This document shows positions 1 through 8,619 of a stretch of DNA of 29,227 nt, in pieces. Each line of letters begins with the position of its first letter. Position 1 is the first letter of the stretch. The position numbers and the translations under genes are program-made. The stretch is from JAAYCB01 sp012744395 (GTDB taxonomy: Bacteria; Planctomycetota; Planctomycetia; Pirellulales; Thermoguttaceae), in the NCBI GenBank assembly GCA_028703175.1, contig JAQVNJ010000076.1, forward strand, positions 1 to 29,227, written 5' to 3'. The notes beneath the pieces are model-generated. The model saw nothing but the letters and a program-made list of their open reading frames with translations. It did no database searches and was not told the DNA's origin.

Positions 1-2
1 TG

Positions 3-1157
3 CTAGTCTTTTTCGCTGCGAAAGGCCTCGGCGATTCCCGGGGGCAGTTGGATCCCCTCCATGCGGCCGTGCTTGTAGTTCCAGGTTGACTTGATCTGGT
101 CAGCCGTCAGGCCCGTGTTGGGCTGGGGGCGGTACGCGAAATCGGCGCCCGTGATGACCGCGCCGGTGAAATCCACGTTCGTCAAGTCGCAGCGCCCGAA
201 AGCCGCCCCGGTAAGATTCTGGTTCGACAGGTCGAAGCCCGCCAGATCAATGCCGTACAACCGGATCCCGCTCAGGTCCCCCTGCTTGTGGCTTGCCGTC
301 GAGCGAATATGGTCTTGCGTGATAAACGCTCCTGCCTGAGGTGTTCTCCAGAACTTCGCTCCGCGAATCGTCGCGAGACCGAGCTTCAGTGGGCGCTCTT
401 CATCGCTATCACGATTGCGCAGGTCCAATAGCCACGCACCGCTCAGGTCCGTCCCCGAAAAATCGCACGCGTCAACGAAGTACACCCCTGCGAATGTCAT
501 TTCCTGTAGGTTGCGCGAGCGAAATGTTCTGCTGGACGACAACGATTCGAATGCCAAGACGCAAGAGGAAAACTCCGCGCCAAACAGGATCGAATCGGTG
601 AAGTCGGATTTCGTGAAGTCGCCGCCAATCAGCCTCGCGCGGCTGAGATCTGTTCTGCGGAAGTCATAGCCCAGCGGTTCGCTACTCTCGTCGGATGGTG
701 GTCCGGATATCATTGCGTTTCGAAGGTCCTTCTTCTTGTAACTGTAGGTGGAGACAAGCTGTTGCGGCGTAAAACAAACGAATGGGTCGGCCATGTCGTT
801 GATGATCGCATCGGTGAAATCCGCGTGGTCAAGCCGGCAGCCGGCCATGGAAACGCCGGCCAAGACGGCGCCACGAAAGGAAGCGTTCATCAGATTGCAC
901 TCCACAAGCTCGACTCCGTACAGCGCGCAGTGATCGAAGCGGGCGTTGCGCAAATCCTGGTCGACGAGCTCCGAGCCGTAGAGCTTGACGCCGCGGGCGT
1001 CCATGTCGCGCCCAACGCGCAGACCCCGCGCCCAGCGGCCGAGCACCACCTTTGCCGTCGGCTGGGCGAGCAGCGAGTCCAACGAAGTGAAGAAGAAGCA
1101 TATGCCTACAAATGCACAACGCCAAGGCAGACGCGGCCAAGACTCTCGCGATTTCAT
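3..1157 (-). CDS. Exported pentapeptide-repeat protein
   Basis: The product is about 384 residues. The ATG at 1157 is preceded by AGGAG seven bases upstream. It begins with basic residues and a hydrophobic stretch (WRCAFVGICFFFTSL) ending near LLAQP, which fits a Sec signal peptide; an open frame continues upstream but has no such signal. The mature part contains runs of A(D/N)LXX-type pentapeptides, for example ARFDHCALYGVELVECNLMN, in three or more blocks. These blocks are separated by non-repeat segments that share a (T/A)xxQ...S/T-x-(Y/N)YK..(D/M) pattern. Such repeats fold as right-handed quadrilateral beta-helices, usually scaffolds or binding surfaces; no enzymatic domain is visible. 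It lies 159 bp downstream of the large exported protein on the same strand and could share its transcript. Substrate and partner are unknown. Confidence 0.85.
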   Translation of the reverse strand: MKSRESWPRLPWRCAFVGICFFFTSLDSLLAQPTAKVVLGRWARGLRVGRDMDARGVKLYGSELVDQDLRNARFDHCALYGVELVECNLMNASFRGAVLAGVSMAGCRLDHADFTDAIINDMADPFVCFTPQQLVSTYSYKKKDLRNAMISGPPSDESSEPLGYDFRRTDLSRARLIGGDFTKSDFTDSILFGAEFSSCVLAFESLSSSRTFRSRNLQEMTFAGVYFVDACDFSGTDLSGAWLLDLRNRDSDEERPLKLGLATIRGAKFWRTPQAGAFITQDHIRSTASHKQGDLSGIRLYGIDLAGFDLSNQNLTGAAFGRCDLTNVDFTGAVITGADFAYRPQPNTGLTADQIKSTWNYKHGRMEGIQLPPGIAEAFRSEKD

Positions 1158-1178
1158 TCTCGCACTCCTGATCTGAAT

Positions 1179-1213
1179 CATGTGCCGTTGCTGCCTTCGA
1201 CGCAACGGGCATG
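1179..1213 (-). promoter_or_regulatory. Stem-loop in the leader of the pentapeptide gene
   Basis: CCGTTGC at 1185-1191 pairs perfectly with GCAACGG at 1202-1208 across a 10-base loop. An outer CATG/CATG pair (1179-1182 with 1210-1213) extends the stem past a small bulge. It lies between the stop of the large exported gene and the ribosome binding site of the pentapeptide gene. It may be an attenuator, a weak terminator or an mRNA-stability element. No T-run follows it. Confidence 0.35.
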
Positions 1214-1316
1214 TCCACTGGCTGCTCGCAGACACCGCGCCTGCGTCCACCTCGATGAGAGGGATTGGGAGTGGGCGGCGGCCGATCGTGAAACACCGAT
1301 CCGCGTGCGATCCGCT

Positions 1317-4300
1317 CTACTCTCCGGAGAACTGCTCGAAATACCCTTTCGGAGTGAGTGCGGCATAGGTGAAGACGATCCCGCTTCCCCAGTGTCCCTG
1401 GACTGTCACTTTATTGATGGATGCCAAGGCAAGCGCTGAATCGGAGAACGATTCGGTTCCGTCAAGGTACACATCCACCTGCGTGAAGGCGGTGTGTGGC
1501 GTCACTTCAATCGTCAGCGAGCCGTTGGTGCGATTATAGTTATTCTTGAGCGCGTTGAACAGCCTTTCGCGAGGCGCGTGCGGTTCAGGGTCGCCGTCGG
1601 CGTCCTCGGCGGCGTTTGCATAATCCGCAACCTCTGGCCAAGCCGTAAGGCTAGTCCGGTCACCATACACTACCCCGGACAACAGACATCCGAGATTCTC
1701 CGGCGTGTAGTCTCCCACAGTGACCTTTGCGTTGTCATCAATTCCCGTTGAAAAGACGCTGTTGGCCCAACTGCTCAGCAGTTCAGGCGGATCGCCGTCA
1801 ACCATCTTCACCATGGCTTTGACGTCGAGAATCTGGACCTCTTTCCCGCCGAATTTCACGCCGCTATTGCCCACGAAACTGAGCTTTTGAAGCAGCGTGC
1901 AGTCGTAGGCGCCGTTGCCGTCCGGCTCGAGGTCCTTCACGGCGTGAACATAACCGAAATCACCACCGCGATCATGGTCGAAGTAATAGTTCAGCGTGAT
2001 GTCGAACCCTTTGCCACATTTCAGCACGCTCGAGGCGTCTGGTCCCTCCTCTGTTGCGTGCGCGGGATCGCCCTGTGGATTCGCGCGATCGGCGGGGTAA
2101 TACTTGCCCGTTGTCTCGTCGTAGAACCCGCTTGGCGCATGCGTCTCGATGGTATACTCCTGTTCGTCATACTCCCAAGCGCTGGGTACTTTAAGGCCGT
2201 TCCACGCCGCGGCGTGCAGGGTCGAGGTCCTGTAGCGGACGCCGAGGTTCGATTTCGTTCCATCCGGTGCGGTCTCGTATTGCAGCGTCTGGTTGTCTTC
2301 GGCGAACGTGAACGTGTTCTGGATGCCGGGGTTGGGATGGACCGCGACGATCAAATTGTCGCCGAAGGACTCGCCCGGGATGCTTATGATCGCCTTGCGA
2401 ACGTTCGTCGTCGTGTAATTCGGGTCGTCGCTGAAGACGAGCATCTCGGTTTCCCCCAAGAACGACGGGCTGACGCGGTTGTCCTGCACTTTGCCCGCCT
2501 CGGCGTTCTCGGCCGACCACGACTCGGTCGGATCATCGACGATGCTCACGCCGTCGTCTGCCGTCAGGTCCTTTGGATCGTACCAGTTCAGGTAGACCGT
2601 CCCCTTCAGGCCGCTGGGGATCTCCGTTGTCCTGACCATGACTCTCGCTTCGTTCAACTCGGGATCCGTGCTGAACGTCGGGTACACGCGCCACCGGTCG
2701 TTGTAGAAGTCGCTCGCGCCGGGTGGGCTTGCCGGCTTGCGCAACTCGGCCACGTGGATATCTTGGCCCCCCGCGTTCGCAACGCTGCGAGAGAAGACCG
2801 CCGGCTCCCACTCGATGCCGGCGTGCTCGACGTTCTCGCTATCGCGCCAGTTCTCGATGTCCGCCATGAAGTAGCGCAGCGCCAAAGCGTCGTCCCAAAT
2901 CAGGCCCGGCACTTCGGGCGGGTTTGGCTCGCTGTAAACGATCCTGGGCCTCACGGCGTAATCGCCACCGACGACGTCCGCCCAACCGTCCGACCAGTTC
3001 TGGCGATTCGATTTGTCGATCGCGGGGTCTTCGTAATCCTCCCAACTCATGCGGTGCCAGTCGATCCTGGATTTGACGGATTCCAGCCGCTGATCGGTGT
3101 AGATGATCTCGGGCGGATCCGTCGTCACTCGCCAACGGTACTCATTGACGTGCCACAGGACCGTTCCGTTTTCGTTCGCGTCCTCAGGGGCGTGCCAGCC
3201 GATCGCCTCGCAATCGTCGCATCCGCCGGAGGGCCCGGGCCCGTCCGGTTGGTGCTCGCTACAATAGCCGGTCTCGCCCCACGCGCGTTCCTCGACCGTC
3301 CAACCGGTGATATCGTACAACGACACGGTAAAGGTCAGAAGGGCCGTGCCGCCGTTGCCGTCATCCGCGGTCACGACGATCGCGGTGTCGCCGCTGGCGC
3401 CCGAAGAGAACGTGAACGAGAACAGGCAAGCGGTCACGCCAGGCCATTGATCCAGGCGGTCGAGCGAGACGCCGCTCACGACCGCGTCGTCATAAGCGGT
3501 TACGTCCACGGCGACGTAGTCCGCGTCGATGTCGTAGACCCAGACATCCAACCAGGCCGTTTCGCGGTTCCACCGGAGGTCTTCCCGCGTCTCGCCCCCG
3601 GAAAACCAGGGCTCATGGTTCTCGCCACCAGAGCCTCCCGAGCCGCCGCTGCCGCCGGACATGGCGACGAAGCCGCCGAGGTCCGGGCTGCGGAGGGCTC
3701 TTGGCGGGGGCGCCAGATGCAGGGGGCGGATCGCGCCGTGCTCGCGACCGGCCGGTTGAGTCGGCGCCGCCGGTTGGCTCTCGGGCGCGACGCCCGACGC
3801 GAGAGTCCCCGAAACGCCGGCCGCGGGCGCGGGCGAGGTGTCGCCCGTTGTGGCGGGGCCTGGCGGAAGACTGGACGCAACGGCGAAGCGCCACGGATCG
3901 AACCGGCGGGGCCAGTGAGAAAACATCCCACTGAAGAAGTCGGCCGGCCACGATGCGTTCGAACTGGCCGGCGCGGGATCGGCCGCGGTCTCGGTGGCGC
4001 GGGTCTCGGGCGAGCGTTGCACCGCGGCAAGGCTCGAAAGCGGCTCGGACCGAGGGGCTTCTGGCTGGACGATCGTTCGCGGCACACGGAAGGTGCGATC
4101 GCTCAAGCAGGTCGCGCCGAGAAGACCTGTCAGCGGGGCCTGGCCATCCGGGCCACTTGCGATCCCTTCGGAAGGACGGTCGCCGAAGCCGAACCAAGCG
4201 GCGCCGACCATCAGTCCCGCAATACCCGCACCAGGGGCCGCGCGAACCTCCAGTAGCTCGGGCGACTGCAAACGCCTGCCGGCACGCAGCGAGCGCCGTG

Positions 4301-4319
4301 AGGCCTGTCCCTTGGCCAT
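1317..4319 (-). CDS. Large exported protein with planctomycete LEPR-like N-terminus, function unknown
   Basis: The product is 1000 residues. The ATG at 4319 follows a strong GGGGGAGGTG ribosome binding site. Residues 8-27 (SRRSLRAGRRLQSPELLEVR) resemble the R-L-x-x-E-x-L-E-x-R export motif seen at the start of many large planctomycete surface proteins. A short hydrophobic stretch (about 31-46, AGIAGLMVGAAWFGFG) follows. Residues 50-215 are Pro/Ala-rich and probably disordered. A GGS-repeat linker lies near 221-232. The remaining ~770 residues are Asp/Tyr/Trp-rich and beta-predicted; the segment near 250-340 (YDIDADYVAVDVTAYDDA, then TAIVVTADDGNGGTALLTFTV) reads like an Ig/cadherin-type fold. 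A Cys cluster, GYCSEHQ...GGCDDC, lies near 350-370. No catalytic domain is recognised. A convincing promoter sits about 58 bases upstream of the ATG. It may be co-transcribed with the pentapeptide gene. Confidence 0.8.
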   Translation of the reverse strand: MAKGQASRRSLRAGRRLQSPELLEVRAAPGAGIAGLMVGAAWFGFGDRPSEGIASGPDGQAPLTGLLGATCLSDRTFRVPRTIVQPEAPRSEPLSSLAAVQRSPETRATETAADPAPASSNASWPADFFSGMFSHWPRRFDPWRFAVASSLPPGPATTGDTSPAPAAGVSGTLASGVAPESQPAAPTQPAGREHGAIRPLHLAPPPRALRSPDLGGFVAMSGGSGGSGGSGGENHEPWFSGGETREDLRWNRETAWLDVWVYDIDADYVAVDVTAYDDAVVSGVSLDRLDQWPGVTACLFSFTFSSGASGDTAIVVTADDGNGGTALLTFTVSLYDITGWTVEERAWGETGYCSEHQPDGPGPSGGCDDCEAIGWHAPEDANENGTVLWHVNEYRWRVTTDPPEIIYTDQRLESVKSRIDWHRMSWEDYEDPAIDKSNRQNWSDGWADVVGGDYAVRPRIVYSEPNPPEVPGLIWDDALALRYFMADIENWRDSENVEHAGIEWEPAVFSRSVANAGGQDIHVAELRKPASPPGASDFYNDRWRVYPTFSTDPELNEARVMVRTTEIPSGLKGTVYLNWYDPKDLTADDGVSIVDDPTESWSAENAEAGKVQDNRVSPSFLGETEMLVFSDDPNYTTTNVRKAIISIPGESFGDNLIVAVHPNPGIQNTFTFAEDNQTLQYETAPDGTKSNLGVRYRTSTLHAAAWNGLKVPSAWEYDEQEYTIETHAPSGFYDETTGKYYPADRANPQGDPAHATEEGPDASSVLKCGKGFDITLNYYFDHDRGGDFGYVHAVKDLEPDGNGAYDCTLLQKLSFVGNSGVKFGGKEVQILDVKAMVKMVDGDPPELLSSWANSVFSTGIDDNAKVTVGDYTPENLGCLLSGVVYGDRTSLTAWPEVADYANAAEDADGDPEPHAPRERLFNALKNNYNRTNGSLTIEVTPHTAFTQVDVYLDGTESFSDSALALASINKVTVQGHWGSGIVFTYAALTPKGYFEQFSGE

Positions 4320-4376
4320 GACACCTCCCCCTATCGTGGAGCAGTAAAGACGTGCGCCAAAGCGATGCTGACCGTG

Positions 4377-4404
4377 AGTCTAGCGATCGGCGCCAGTCTG
4401 TCAA
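4377..4404 (-). promoter_or_regulatory. Sigma-70-type promoter for the 1000-residue exported protein
   Basis: On the minus strand a perfect -35 TTGACA (4404-4399) is followed after 16 bases by TAGACT (4382-4377), a 4/6 match to the -10 consensus. It ends about 58 bases before the ATG at 4319, leaving room for a short leader with the strong ribosome binding site. Confidence 0.6.
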
Positions 4405-4422
4405 CACCTTATCATAGAAATA

Positions 4423-4452
4423 TTGGAAATGTCGTTATGCACATGGTATAGT
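4423..4452 (+). promoter_or_regulatory. Candidate promoter for the glycosyltransferase gene
   Basis: TTGGAA (4423-4428) and TATAGT (4447-4452) are separated by 18 bases, about 120 bases upstream of the ATG at 4572. A small inverted repeat, CATGG-N7-CCATG (4443-4459), lies across the -10 box and could be an operator. It is divergent from the promoter at 4377-4404. Confidence 0.4.
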
Positions 4453-4571
4453 TCCATGCCGTGCCCCCATTTCTGGCGGGTTGACCTCTTGTCGTCGGCG
4501 GTCGTGACGGTGTCGGAGGTCTTGGCCGCGCTGGTGTAGTAAATTCCGATCATCCCGTTGAGGTTTGAACC

Positions 4572-5795
4572 ATGCCCGCTTGCGCGGAACCAGATGGAGC
4601 TTTCGGCAGGCGGCTGCTCTTCGCCTCGTATCACTGTTACGTCGATCCGTCGAGCGGGGCCGCCGTGTCGGCGAGGGAGTTGCTCGCGATGCTGGCGCGG
4701 CACGGGTGGGAGGTCCGCACGATCTGCGGACCGCGGTTGGATTTCGAGCGGAGCGAAGACGTTCGGCAAATCCTGGCCGACCAGAGACTGCCCTACCGCG
4801 AGACGGTCCACGAGGGCCGTGGGGGCCGGTTCTCGCTGCTCTGGTTTCGCGACGGGGCAATTCTCTCGTGCGTTTTCGTTCCGCTCAACGATTCGGAACG
4901 TCGCCCTTCGCGGGAGAGCGGCAGCAGATACTTGGAAGGGTTCTCGCGCATGGTCGCCCAGTGGCAGCCGCGTGTGCTGCTGACCTACGGCGGCGATTGG
5001 GTCGCTGCGCCCATGCTCGAAGACGCGCGCCGCGCCGGGGTTCGCGTGGTGTTCTGGCTGCGCAACTTCGCATACCGCGATGCGAGCCTGTTCCGATTGG
5101 TCGACCGCGTGGTCGTGCCATCCGCAACTGCGGCGGCCCACTATCGCGACGGACTGGGGCTCAAGCCCGTCGCAATCCCCTCGCCGCTCGATTGGGATCG
5201 CGTGGTCTGCGAGGCGTCGCCGGGGCAACGCTTCGTGACGTTCGTGAACCCACAACCACACAAAGGCGCGCTGGTTTTCGCACGGATTGCCGAGCAGTTG
5301 TTCCGTCGTCGCCCTGATGTCCCTCTGCTGATCGTCGAGGGGCGCGGCGGCGCGGGGTGGCTGGAGCGAACGGGCCTGGATCTCAGCGGCCTGACAAACT
5401 TGCACGTCATGGAGAACACGCCCGACCCGCGGGACTTCTACCGGGCGAGTCGCCTGGTGCTGATGCCGTCGCTATGCCGCGAGTCGTTCGGGCGCGTGGC
5501 GGCCGAGGCCATGATCAACGGCATTCCCGTGCTTGGATCGACGCGCGGCGCGTTGGCCGAGCTGCTCGGCGAGTGCGGCTTCCTGTTCCACCTGCCGGAT
5601 CGCTACACGCCCGAGACCCGCGCCGTGCCCTCGGCCGAGGAAATCCGTCCCTGGATTGAGACGATCCTGCGGCTTTGGGACGACCAGGCCTTCTACGCAG
5701 AGGCAAGTCGCCGCTGCCGCGAGCGAGCGCAGGCATGGCGCCCGGAACGTCTGTGGCGAGAGTACGGACGGCTGTTTGAAGAGTTGCTGGTTTGA
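4572..5795 (+). CDS. GT4-family (GT-B fold) glycosyltransferase
   Basis: The product is 407 residues, with an ATG preceded by TTGAGG eight bases upstream. The N-terminal domain (about 14-200) begins with a Rossmann-like strand and an SGAA turn (RLLFASYHCYVDPSSGAA), as in acceptor-binding domains of GT4 enzymes. The C-terminal nucleotide-sugar domain (about 220-400) shows NPQPHKGA with the likely phosphate-binding Lys231, a GRGG turn near 257, and the diagnostic E-x7-E motif in ESFGRVAAEAM (Glu304 and Glu312). These support a retaining transfer of a sugar from a nucleotide donor, in the cytoplasm or at the inner face of the membrane. The C-terminus has the usual helix with ERAQAWRPERLWREY. No other polysaccharide-biosynthesis gene is adjacent, so the acceptor cannot be inferred. 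The neighbouring genes on both sides read the opposite way. Confidence 0.9.
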   Translation: MPACAEPDGAFGRRLLFASYHCYVDPSSGAAVSARELLAMLARHGWEVRTICGPRLDFERSEDVRQILADQRLPYRETVHEGRGGRFSLLWFRDGAILSCVFVPLNDSERRPSRESGSRYLEGFSRMVAQWQPRVLLTYGGDWVAAPMLEDARRAGVRVVFWLRNFAYRDASLFRLVDRVVVPSATAAAHYRDGLGLKPVAIPSPLDWDRVVCEASPGQRFVTFVNPQPHKGALVFARIAEQLFRRRPDVPLLIVEGRGGAGWLERTGLDLSGLTNLHVMENTPDPRDFYRASRLVLMPSLCRESFGRVAAEAMINGIPVLGSTRGALAELLGECGFLFHLPDRYTPETRAVPSAEEIRPWIETILRLWDDQAFYAEASRRCRERAQAWRPERLWREYGRLFEELLV

Positions 5796-5937
5796 ACGCT
5801 AAACGACGGGGCGTCGCGCGGTTCTGCTTGACGTTGATCTGGAGGGCAACGTGGGCCTGCCCGCCCGGATATCAACAAAAGTGTCAGGGGAAAGGGGGGG
5901 GTAAACGGGCGCCATCGCGAAACCCTCCCTCGCGTTT

Positions 5938-6576
5938 TCAATTGGGCCTCTTCGGGGCCTCGAAGCCCTCGCGAAAGACCCTATGAGCAAGACGCTTGCC
6001 GCTCTCGCGGTCCAGTATTTCGAGGTAGTCGCCGTAGCTTTCGTGTCCCTGGATCGATACCGCCTTCGGACCCAAACCCATGTTTACCAGATTGCGATAC
6101 GCGCTGTGCTCGACGGCACCAATGCCCTTCAGTGGCGAGTGCCAGAGCTGGCGGCCCGTTTTGAGGTCGTACGCCGCGACCGAACCGCCGCTGCCCCACG
6201 GGTGATAACGGGCGAAGTAGAGCACGTTGTCCTCGCTCCGAAAAACCGAATGGGCATGGCCCTCCAGAAAAAGGATCTCCTTGGCTTCACGAAGGAACTT
6301 GAATTCTAATCTGCTCCTACGTGTCGGGTCATAGGTAATTTGTATCTTGCAGTCCCCATCGTACTGGGAGAGGCAATATAGCGGATTGGCCTCCGTCTCG
6401 CGAAAATCGAACCTTGCCTCCTGTACGACTCGGTCCCAATCGGGTGACTGCTTATCGCTCGGAACGGCGATAATAACCCACTCCAGCGCCACCGCGTGGT
6501 TCTGTGCGGCGGCCAATAGCGCCGTTGGCGGGATCGCCAGCGTGTAAGCGAATGTCGCTGCAATCGCTGATATCAT
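5938..6576 (-). CDS. Small exported protein with PQQ/WD-like repeat, function unknown
   Basis: The product is 212 residues. The ATG at 6576 follows AAGGGGGATAAAC. The first ~25 residues (MISAIAATFAYTLAIPPTAL) form a signal peptide ending near LLAAAQ. The body contains one recognisable beta-propeller-like blade, VAAYDLKTGRQLWHSPLKG, resembling PQQ-type repeats (D-x-x-T-G-x-x-x-W), and a second weaker one, LEILDRESGKRLAHRVF. At this length it cannot form a full propeller alone, so it may be a fragment of a larger ancestral protein or a small all-beta periplasmic protein. Much of it (about 6300-6560) looks less GC-rich than the flanking genes, as does the pentapeptide gene. It is followed by a 140-bp gap facing the glycosyltransferase stop codon. 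Confidence 0.7.
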   Translation of the reverse strand: MISAIAATFAYTLAIPPTALLAAAQNHAVALEWVIIAVPSDKQSPDWDRVVQEARFDFRETEANPLYCLSQYDGDCKIQITYDPTRRSRLEFKFLREAKEILFLEGHAHSVFRSEDNVLYFARYHPWGSGGSVAAYDLKTGRQLWHSPLKGIGAVEHSAYRNLVNMGLGPKAVSIQGHESYGDYLEILDRESGKRLAHRVFREGFEAPKRPN

Positions 6577-6633
6577 GTTTATCCCCCTTGAATCCAGGTA
6601 CCGCTTCGCAGTGCCCTGTTGAATTGCTCCTTC

Positions 6634-8139
6634 TCACTCGACCAGTCCACGCGCGTGGCGGCGGAGCGCGTCCAGGAGCCCGTCGAGGTGCTCGGCGCGG
6701 GTGAGCGGATTGATGATCGTCACGCGCAAGGCGCCGACGCCGTTGAGATTGGTCGACACGATGTAGAACTCGCCCGACTCGATCAGCCGGCGGCGGAGCT
6801 CCAGTTGGAAGCGGCCGATCCGTTCCGGCGGAGCGCCGCGAAGCGCGTCGGGAACGTGGCGGAAAACGACGATGTTGCACTCCGGCTGGTGTAGCGGCTC
6901 GAAATCGGGCGCGGCGGAAAGCTTCTCGAACAGTGTCTGCCCAAGCGCGAAAGTCACGTCGACCAGGTCGGCGAAGAGCTGGGAGCCGAACAGGGACCAG
7001 ACGCCCCAGAAGCCAAAGGCCGCCGCCCGCTTGGTGCATTCGATCGTCCGCAGCCCGCTGTCGTACTCGGCCAGGCCCGGCGCCGCCGGATCGAAAAGAT
7101 AGGGGGCGTCCTGGCGAAACGTCTCGAACCGGTGCGCCCGATCTCTATAAAGGACGAATGCGCAGAGTGCGGGCACGAAGAGCATCTTGTGCGCGTCCCA
7201 GACGACGCTCTCCGCGCGGTCCAGCCCGGCCAGCAGGTGGCGATGCCGCGGGCTGAACAGCGCCGCGCCGCCGTGGGCCGCGTCGACGTGCAGCCAGACT
7301 TGATGGCGGCGGCAGACTTCGGCAATCTCGGCCAGCGGGTCAAACGCCCCGGTCGGCGTGGCGCAGGCGCAGGCGCTGACGGCGACGATCGGGCGGCCCT
7401 GGCGGCGCAACTGGCCGAGCCGCTCGTCGAGCCGCTGCGGGTCCATCCGCCGCCGCTGGTCGAGCTCGACGCGGACCACGTTCTCCGAGCCGATGCCGAG
7501 GATGCCGGCCGAACGCGCGACCGAGTAGTGGGCGTCGCTGTGGACGACCAGCACCGGCGCTCGGCGGGAAATGCCCTTTTCCCAGGAGTCTTCCAGGCTG
7601 ACGTTTCGGGCGGTCAAGAGGGCCGTGAGATTGGCCAGGGAGCCGCCGTGGGTCGCCAGCCCGGAGAACGCGCCCAGCGGCCAGCCGATCCGTTGGCCGA
7701 GCCGCTCGACCATCGCCCACTCGGCGGCCGTCGCCCAGGGCCCCATGTCGTAGACGGCCATCACCTGGTTGGTCACCGAGCCGATCGCGTCGAACAGCCC
7801 GCCGACGGGTAGCGACGCCGGCACTTGGTGGCCGATGTAGCGGGGGTCGTGGAGGTTGTGCCCGCGAGAGAGCATCGTTTCGGCCAGTTCGGCGAAACGG
7901 GCCGCGAGTTGGTCCCGGGGACAGTCCGGCGAGAGGGCCTCGTCAAGCGATTGGCGAGCCCGGGCGATGTTCTCTTGCGGCGGGCGCCACGGCAGAACGT
8001 CTTTCCCGCTGGCTTGCACGGCCTGGAGATGGTCCGCCAGTTGTGCGACGAGCCGCTCGCCGGCGTCGCGAAACAGTGCGGGCGAATAGGCGGCTTCGAT
8101 GCGTTTTCGGGCGTCGTCGAGATGCGGGTCGTGGGGCAT
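6634..8139 (-). CDS. PLP-dependent group II decarboxylase (L-2,4-diaminobutyrate decarboxylase-like)
   Basis: The product is about 501 residues from the ATG at 8139. The reading frame stays open to 8271, but that extension runs through a perfect palindrome and looks non-coding. The ribosome binding site at 8139 is weak, so the start is moderately certain. Visible motifs are THGGSLANL (about 164-172), the cofactor-stacking His in HSDAHYSVARSAG (about 204), HVDAAHGGA with the pyridine-N Asp near 286, and WDAHKM with the Schiff-base Lys near 318. The HVDAAHGGAALFSPRHRHLL pattern is closest, in my recollection, to bacterial diaminobutyrate decarboxylases rather than to glutamate or aromatic amino-acid decarboxylases. 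Diaminobutyrate would give 1,3-diaminopropane, but the substrate is unproven. It is cytoplasmic. No aminotransferase partner (dat) lies nearby. Confidence 0.88.
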   Translation of the reverse strand: MPHDPHLDDARKRIEAAYSPALFRDAGERLVAQLADHLQAVQASGKDVLPWRPPQENIARARQSLDEALSPDCPRDQLAARFAELAETMLSRGHNLHDPRYIGHQVPASLPVGGLFDAIGSVTNQVMAVYDMGPWATAAEWAMVERLGQRIGWPLGAFSGLATHGGSLANLTALLTARNVSLEDSWEKGISRRAPVLVVHSDAHYSVARSAGILGIGSENVVRVELDQRRRMDPQRLDERLGQLRRQGRPIVAVSACACATPTGAFDPLAEIAEVCRRHQVWLHVDAAHGGAALFSPRHRHLLAGLDRAESVVWDAHKMLFVPALCAFVLYRDRAHRFETFRQDAPYLFDPAAPGLAEYDSGLRTIECTKRAAAFGFWGVWSLFGSQLFADLVDVTFALGQTLFEKLSAAPDFEPLHQPECNIVVFRHVPDALRGAPPERIGRFQLELRRRLIESGEFYIVSTNLNGVGALRVTIINPLTRAEHLDGLLDALRRHARGLVE

Positions 8140-8619
8140 GAGAGGTTGCCGCTTGCGGGCGTGGAGGTTGACAGGACAGCGCTGGATGAGCCGGTGCGGT
8201 TGGTGGGTTCCCAAGCTGGAGCTTGGGAACCAGGGGCGATTGGGAACCAGGTGTATGGGCCAGGTGCGCACTTTGCGCCGGGTTGGTTCTGGTTTCGTCT
8301 GTTATAGAGTGGCGATGCCGGCGACGCCAGCCGGAGCGACTGGGCCGATTCGAAAGGGGGCGGTCCTCTCAAATCGCGCCCGCGGAGTTGCCGCCGGCCG
8401 TCCGATCGCCGACAATCGCGACTGGCTTTGCGGCAGTCGTCCGCCCTCACGCGCGGCGATTCCCGCGGCCAACTTCGCCGCCGGGCGGCATGAGTCGCGC
8501 GAAGGCCGCGCAAAAGGGGGCGACGGTCTCGGACTGGCGAGGAGCGTGTGCATCCATCCTTGAGCGACTCGCGGCGTCGCCATCGGAACACGGTTCAGGA
8601 GACTGCGGAGGATGAACGA
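8140..8619. other. Divergent intergenic region between decarboxylase and lyase
   Basis: This 480-bp stretch holds no convincing gene. It contains the 26-bp palindrome at 8206-8231, a near-repeat of TGGGAACCAGG just after it (8224-8234 and 8240-8250), and presumably both promoters. I could not pick a well-spaced -35/-10 pair for either gene. Confidence 0.6.
8206..8231. repeat. Perfect 26-bp intergenic palindrome
   Basis: GGTTCCCAAGCT (8206-8217), a two-base GG centre, and AGCTTGGGAACC (8220-8231) form a perfect inverted repeat. It lies 67 bp upstream of the decarboxylase start. The arms look like those of dispersed intergenic palindromes in planctomycete and cyanobacterial genomes, but no second full copy was seen in this window. 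Confidence 0.75.

Noticed and set aside
1887..4256. A 789-codon open frame on the plus strand, antisense to the large exported gene
   Set aside because: It is Arg/Val/Asp-rich without domain features, has no ribosome binding site of note, and is a typical by-product of GC-rich coding on the other strand, which has a strong start and promoter.
8140..8271. A 44-residue N-terminal extension of the decarboxylase
   Set aside because: It would translate the perfect palindrome and has no ribosome binding site; the family-like sequence begins only after the ATG at 8139.
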